Part shown: positions 49,766 to 53,840 of the stretch, one piece after another
Position numbering within the stretch: the stretch's first letter is position 1
Layout of the letters: each line of letters opens with the position of its first letter
NCBI GenBank assembly: GCA_946482425.1
Contig: CAMLRO010000002.1
Coordinates: 1 to 53,840, forward strand
Source: an uncultured Lactobacillus sp.
GTDB taxonomy: Bacteria; Bacillota; Bacilli; Lactobacillales; Lactobacillaceae
Direction: 5' to 3'
Length of the DNA: 53,840 nucleotides
The notes under the pieces: model-generated
Database searches by the model: none
What the model saw: the letters and a program-made list of their open reading frames with translations, nothing else
Told to the model about the DNA's origin: nothing
Position numbers and translations under genes: made by a program

Positions 49766-51571
49766 ATGATTTGGAAGTTGTCCTTAACGGGAATCAAGAG
49801 TCGCTTTAAAGATTACGCGGTTTTGTTTTCCGGCTTGGTTGTTGCCAGCATGATTTTTTACATGTTCCTCACAATCACTATTAATCCCACCTTTATTAAA
49901 AATGATATTGCAGCACCAAGTAATTATGTCCGTTTCACCTTTGGCTTTGGTATTGTCTTGCTGGTAATCATTACTGCTATTTATTTGGTTTATGCTAATT
50001 CTTTTTTATTGAGCATGCGCAAACACGATTACGGCATGTACATGATGCTCGGAGCTAAGAGTACTAAAATCGGGGTACTAATTTTTTTGGAAACTCTGAT
50101 AACCGGTATTTTGGCCACAATAGTGGGTATTCTGCTGGGTTTTGGTCTAACAGCCATTGTATCGCAGCTGCTGATATCTCGTTTAGGCTTGACGGTGAAG
50201 CATTTTGCCGTTATTTTACCCAATGCCATTATCTGGACGATTATCTTCTTCATTTTCATCTTCTTATTTGGTGCTTTGAAAAATGTCCGTAAATTAACCA
50301 AGACGCCGATAATTGAATTATTGCGTGATGACCAAAAGCCGGTCGCCTACAAGCGTCAGCCGGTCTTGCACTGGATTCAAGGAATATTGGGTCTGTTACT
50401 TTTAGCAGCAGGCTACTTTATTCTGGGTCTTCCAGGCGGTGCTATCTTATTTATTATTCCAGCAGCGTTAGTGACCATAGTTGCCGGTTCATACTTCACA
50501 TTTAATGCTTTTTTCAGTGCCTTAATTGGGTTCTTGCTTAACCGCAGAAGCTATTCTTATCATGGCATTCGGGTATTTACTTTAGGCCAGTTGAAGTTCC
50601 GGCTGCATGATTATACCCGAATTTTAACCGTGGTTTCACTGCTTTTTGCCTTAGCACTCGGTGCCATTACTGTAGGACTTAATTTTGGCACCCTCAGTGA
50701 GCAGCTTGAAGACAATTTTTATTACGACACTACTATTATCAGTGATTCCCCAAAAGTAGCGCAGGCTAAAAGCAAACTGACGATTACTCGTCAACAAACT
50801 TATCATTATAAGGAACAGGGTAAGTATTTATACTTTAACCGCAGTGAATTTAATAATAATCCAGTTAAAAACGTCAAGTTTTACATGAAAAATGGTCAGC
50901 CCACCTACAAGACGATCAACTTGCCTACTAAAAAATTGGATGTGCCAGCAACGTATGCTAACAATGCTTTTGGCGCTATGGTTCCTGATGGTATTGCTAA
51001 AATCATTCGCTTGGTTTCACCTGAAAAGTGGGCCGAGAAAAAAGGGCAGAATAAATTTGTCAGTTTCGTAAATGTGAAAAATTTCGATCAAGATTACCCC
51101 ACCATCTTAAAATTGCAAAAACAGCAGTTAAAAGAAAATTCTGCTTATGAGTATATATATACTTCGAGCAAGGCTGGCAGTTACCAGTTAATTAAGAATT
51201 TCAGCAGCGGGTTTGAATTTATGGGTTTCTTTTTAGGGATCGCCTTTCTAACCATGCTGGCTTCGACCTTAATGTTTAAGGTGTTAAGTGGTGCTGCCAG
51301 TGACAAGGTGCGCTACCAAATGTTATTTGAAATTGGCACAAGGGTAAAGATATTGCGTCAATCTATCAGAAATGAGATTGGAGTTCTGTTTCTTCTGCCC
51401 GGTGTATTGGGCGTAATCGACGTGCTTTTCGGGTTAAGACTGTTTAAATTGCTTTTACCGCACCCCTACCAGAATTTATGGATTCCGTTTACAATTTTTA
51501 TCGTGCTTTATCTGATTTATTACTTATTAACGGTGAAATTATATGAAAAAATCGTGCTTGCACATGAATAA
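49766..51571 (+). CDS. FtsX-like/BceB-type permease, first paralogue, 601 aa
   Basis: About ten membrane segments: a first FtsX block (about 15-205), a middle group, and then a large extracellular domain (about 310-470) that includes KFYMKNGQPTYKTINLPTK. It ends with a second FtsX block (SGFEFMGFFLGIAFLTMLASTLMFKVLSGAASDKVRY, about 475-510, and further helices). This is the BceB layout. AAGGAG precedes the ATG. A nearly full-length paralogue follows, so the transporter may use the two permeases as a heterodimer or as alternatives. Confidence 0.9.
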   Translation: MIWKLSLTGIKSRFKDYAVLFSGLVVASMIFYMFLTITINPTFIKNDIAAPSNYVRFTFGFGIVLLVIITAIYLVYANSFLLSMRKHDYGMYMMLGAKSTKIGVLIFLETLITGILATIVGILLGFGLTAIVSQLLISRLGLTVKHFAVILPNAIIWTIIFFIFIFLFGALKNVRKLTKTPIIELLRDDQKPVAYKRQPVLHWIQGILGLLLLAAGYFILGLPGGAILFIIPAALVTIVAGSYFTFNAFFSALIGFLLNRRSYSYHGIRVFTLGQLKFRLHDYTRILTVVSLLFALALGAITVGLNFGTLSEQLEDNFYYDTTIISDSPKVAQAKSKLTITRQQTYHYKEQGKYLYFNRSEFNNNPVKNVKFYMKNGQPTYKTINLPTKKLDVPATYANNAFGAMVPDGIAKIIRLVSPEKWAEKKGQNKFVSFVNVKNFDQDYPTILKLQKQQLKENSAYEYIYTSSKAGSYQLIKNFSSGFEFMGFFLGIAFLTMLASTLMFKVLSGAASDKVRYQMLFEIGTRVKILRQSIRNEIGVLFLLPGVLGVIDVLFGLRLFKLLLPHPYQNLWIPFTIFIVLYLIYYLLTVKLYEKIVLAHE

Positions 51572-51625
51572 AATTGGGGCAGTAATTAATACAAGTTTGT
51601 TTTTAGTAAAAGAAAAGGAGCAGTA

Positions 51626-53440
51626 ATGATTTGGAAGCTATCCGTGACGGGTATTAGGAATAGGCTGAAAGACTATCTGGTATTATTTTCCGGCTTGATT
51701 GTAGCCAGCATGATTTTCTATATGTTCTTGTCAATTGCTACTAACCCTGTATTTATTAGTAAAGATGTCTACGGTAGAACAGCATACCTGACGTATATTT
51801 TTACCTTTGGCATTATTTTGTTAGTAATCATTACATCTGTCTACCTAATTTATGCCAATTCATTTTTGTTAAGTATGCGTAAGCATGACTATGGCATGTA
51901 TATGATGCTCGGGGCCAAAAGCACGCGGATTGGCTTACTAATTTTTTCTGAAACTCTGTTAACCGGCTTTTTAGCAGTTCTACTGGGAATAATACTGGGG
52001 CTCGGGTTGACCACAATAGTTACCAAGGTGCTGGTAGGTAAATTAGGGCTCGAAATTACGCACTATAAGGCAATATTACCCAGCGCAATAATAGGGACTT
52101 TGCTTTTCTTTGTTATTATTTTTCTCTTGGGTGCACTGAGCAATGTGCACAAACTTACACATACTCCGGTAATTGATCTTTTACACGAAGATCAAACTCC
52201 CATTAATCTTAATCATCATCCCGTTTTGCGGGGAATTGAAGCAATTTGCGGTGTGCTTTTGCTGGCAGTCGGTTACTATGTAATGACTCTGTCCACCAGA
52301 TATATTTACTTTCTTATTCCCACCGCCTTAGTAACAATTATTGCTGGCTCTTTCTTCGTCTTTAATGGCGTCTTTACGGCTATTATTAATTATTTACTTA
52401 ATAAAAAATCTTTTTCATATCGTGGCATTAATGAATTTACTCTTGGTCAGTTGAAATTTCGTTTGCAAAGCTACACCAAGATATTAACTATGATTTCAAT
52501 TCTGTTTGCCTTGGCTTTAGGTGCAATTACCGTGGGACTTAATTTTGGCTCCATGAAGGATGAAGCGCAAAAAGGGATTTATTATGATGCTACAATTGTT
52601 AGTCAGACGCCAGCAGTTAAAAAAGCAGAAGCAAAATTAACCATTACTAATAAGCAGACTTATCACTACAAAGAAAAGGGGATGCATCTTTACTTTAACC
52701 GCGCGGAATTTGAAAAACAGCCGCTGAAAGAAATAGAAATCTATTTTCATAACAATCAAGACAATTTACCTACATATAAAGTGAAAACACTGGTTACTGC
52801 CGAACTGGATAAACCGGAAACAGCTGCCAACAGCATTTTTAGCCAAATGGTGCCTAATGGCATTCCTAAGAAAATTAAGCTAGTTTCACAGCAAAGATGG
52901 AATACACTTAATGGTCAGAAAAAATTCGTCAGTTATATTAATGTCAAAGACTTTGCCCATGATTTTCCAGTGATTAAACAAATTCAAAAAGAGCAACTGA
53001 AGGAAAATCGCAATTACCAAGATATTTACCTTTCTTCAAAATCATATAACTATAGCAATATGATTGGCTTTACCAGTGCGTTTGAATTTATGGGCTTTTT
53101 CTTAGGAATAGCATTTCTGACTATGCTGGCTTCGACGCTAATGTTTAAAGTTTTAAGTGGTGCGGCCAGTGACAAGGTGCGCTACCAGATGCTACATGAA
53201 ATTGGTGCTAGACCACGATTATTGCGCAGTTCAATCAGAAAAGAAATTGGTACTTTGTTCACCATGCCTGCTATTTTAGGCATAGTAGATGTCCTTTGTG
53301 GCTTACAACTGTTTAAAACATTGCTGATATCTCCATACCATAATATCTGGATTCCATTCACAATATTTATTGTGCTTTATCTGGGTTATTACTTGTTAAC
53401 AGTTACGTTATATCAAAAGATTGTCCTAACAACTGAATAA
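51626..53440 (+). CDS. FtsX-like/BceB-type permease, second paralogue, 604 aa
   Basis: This paralogue of the preceding permease has the same start (MIWKLS.TGI), the same LSMRKHDYGMYMMLGAKSTRIG and the same C-terminal EFMGFFLGIAFLTMLASTL block. The extracellular domain (about 310-475) is more diverged, with IEIYFHNNQDNLPTYKVKTL, which suggests different ligand specificity. AAAAGGAG precedes the ATG; the gap of 54 bases to the first permease has no terminator, so the three genes form one operon. The duplication is old rather than recent, judging by the divergence. Confidence 0.9.
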   Translation: MIWKLSVTGIRNRLKDYLVLFSGLIVASMIFYMFLSIATNPVFISKDVYGRTAYLTYIFTFGIILLVIITSVYLIYANSFLLSMRKHDYGMYMMLGAKSTRIGLLIFSETLLTGFLAVLLGIILGLGLTTIVTKVLVGKLGLEITHYKAILPSAIIGTLLFFVIIFLLGALSNVHKLTHTPVIDLLHEDQTPINLNHHPVLRGIEAICGVLLLAVGYYVMTLSTRYIYFLIPTALVTIIAGSFFVFNGVFTAIINYLLNKKSFSYRGINEFTLGQLKFRLQSYTKILTMISILFALALGAITVGLNFGSMKDEAQKGIYYDATIVSQTPAVKKAEAKLTITNKQTYHYKEKGMHLYFNRAEFEKQPLKEIEIYFHNNQDNLPTYKVKTLVTAELDKPETAANSIFSQMVPNGIPKKIKLVSQQRWNTLNGQKKFVSYINVKDFAHDFPVIKQIQKEQLKENRNYQDIYLSSKSYNYSNMIGFTSAFEFMGFFLGIAFLTMLASTLMFKVLSGAASDKVRYQMLHEIGARPRLLRSSIRKEIGTLFTMPAILGIVDVLCGLQLFKTLLISPYHNIWIPFTIFIVLYLGYYLLTVTLYQKIVLTTE

Positions 53441-53482
53441 TTTTAGGGTGAGTTCCCAAAGTTAGATTAGAATTTTTAATAA

Positions 53483-53680
53483 TTATTTTGTTAAGGCTTG
53501 ATGTCGATATTCAATCGGCGTCAAGCCTTTTAATCTGCTCTTGATTCTTTTATTAATGTAATCACTGATTGCCCTTCTCCAATTCGATTAAGTTTTGATG
53601 GCAATCCCCCGGACTATAAAGCATTTCTGCTTTTAAGAACTCAAAGAAGTTCTTTGTTGAGTCCGTGATCCAGTGATAAG
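53483..53680 (-). pseudogene. Decayed IS3-family transposase (OrfB) 3' fragment
   Basis: Reading the minus strand, the end translates as DYINKRIKSRLKGLTPIEYR then HQALTK and a stop (complement 53483-53485). This is the typical IS3 OrfB C-terminus. Further upstream, DSTKNFFEFLKAEMLY (about 53615-53665) is the ESFF-type motif near the third catalytic residue region, but frameshifts and a short deletion (the YYN-type residues before NKRIK are missing) separate the pieces. No intact element or ends are visible. The fragment is probably the remains of an insertion downstream of the ABC operon. Confidence 0.75.
53493..53535. terminator. Hairpin in the IS remnant, terminator-like for the ABC operon
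   Basis: AAGGCTTGA and TCAAGCCTT are perfect arms; a TTTT follows on the plus strand. It lies about 50 bases after the permease stop and inside the transposase remnant, so the ABC operon may end on it. Confidence 0.55.
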
Positions 53681-53771
53681 TTTATCCCCGAAAGCATGTA
53701 ACGAATGCAGGAGGGTAAGTAGCTGGGTTCTGCTTTGTGAAAGTTAAAGTGGGCAGCCTAGGCTTTCTTTT

Positions 53772-53802
53772 AAAAAAGCAAAAAAGCAATCCACTGGATT
53801 GC
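53772..53802 (-). terminator. Terminator for a minus-strand gene beyond the right edge
   Basis: GCAATCC and GGATTGC arms (53786-53802) are followed on the minus strand by a T-rich tract (53772-53785). A gene ending to the right of the window is implied. The sequence to the edge is too short to identify it. Confidence 0.5.
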
Positions 53803-53840
53803 CTAGACGTCTAGTACGCCTCTTTTGCATGCAAAGATCG

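Noticed and set aside
53700..53840. Short minus-strand reading frames at the right edge (for example starting MQKRRTRR)
   Set aside because: Frames are under 40 residues and cross the terminator-like hairpin at 53786-53802, with no ribosome site and no similarity I recognise.
1..53840. CRISPR array, tRNA, rRNA, prophage or plasmid origin
   Set aside because: I saw no regularly spaced direct repeats, no tRNA or rRNA-like conserved sequences and no phage or replication genes, reading both strands by eye. A covariance-model and repeat-finder run would be decisive.

Overview
The window looks like a chromosomal segment of a low-GC, host- or food-associated Lactobacillus of the delbrueckii/acidophilus group. 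Markers are pepN, a helveticin-J-type class III bacteriocin gene, two proteins with the lactobacillar S-layer attachment domain (SLAP), an aggregation-promoting-factor-like protein, an Asn T-box in front of asnA, and many TTG/GTG starts with good Shine-Dalgarno sequences. No rRNA, tRNA, CRISPR array or prophage is visible. The only mobile trace is a decayed IS3-type transposase end at the right edge.

Layout. 1-2,930: alkylation-repair glycosylase (cut by the window edge), DUF488 protein, sirtuin, T-box-controlled asnA. 3,017-8,563: a hexitol operon read leftwards (SDR dehydrogenase, fused mannitol-type PTS EIICBA, mannitol-1-P dehydrogenase, HAD phosphatase) with a divergent DeoR regulator, palindromic operator candidates and a cre site. 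8,725-18,950: mixed housekeeping and envelope genes: MazG-like protein, cardiolipin synthase with a DUF915 hydrolase, RNase HI, secreted DUF1002 protein, glycosyltransferase plus alpha/beta hydrolase, prs, TetR plus membrane protein, deoxyribosyltransferase. 19,000-27,180: secreted CAP-domain protein divergent from a helveticin-like bacteriocin, ddl, MerR-like protein, a YibE/YibF pair with an esterase, a small membrane protein and an ASCH-like protein.

27,239-34,270: a DeoR regulator divergent from a galactitol-type operon (unknown membrane protein, EIIB, EIIC, PfkB kinase, GatD-like dehydrogenase, FucA-type class II aldolase, EIIA, mutarotase), with a cre site and operator-like repeats. 34,302-36,798: a surface cluster of a short Apf-like protein and two tandem SLAP proteins. 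37,019-41,046: pepN and a secreted GH16 glycanase. 41,164-45,806: an RpiR regulator divergent from a ChbG-type deacetylase, PTS EIICB and GH4 6-phospho-alpha-glucosidase. 45,969-53,440: L,D-transpeptidase, GalT-like protein, ECF S component, and a BceAB-type ABC transporter with two successive paralogous permeases.

How the genes work together: three PTS operons, each with its own regulator and a cre-like site, make this a carbohydrate-uptake region interleaved with cell-surface genes. Each operon has an unusual gene combination: two different hexitol-phosphate dehydrogenases plus a phosphatase; a galactitol set with a fuculose-phosphate-type aldolase; and a deacetylase paired with an alpha-type phospho-glycosidase. 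These, with the SLAP pair and the divergent CAP/helveticin pair, are the best leads for new biology. I found no convincing entirely new defence or RNA system.
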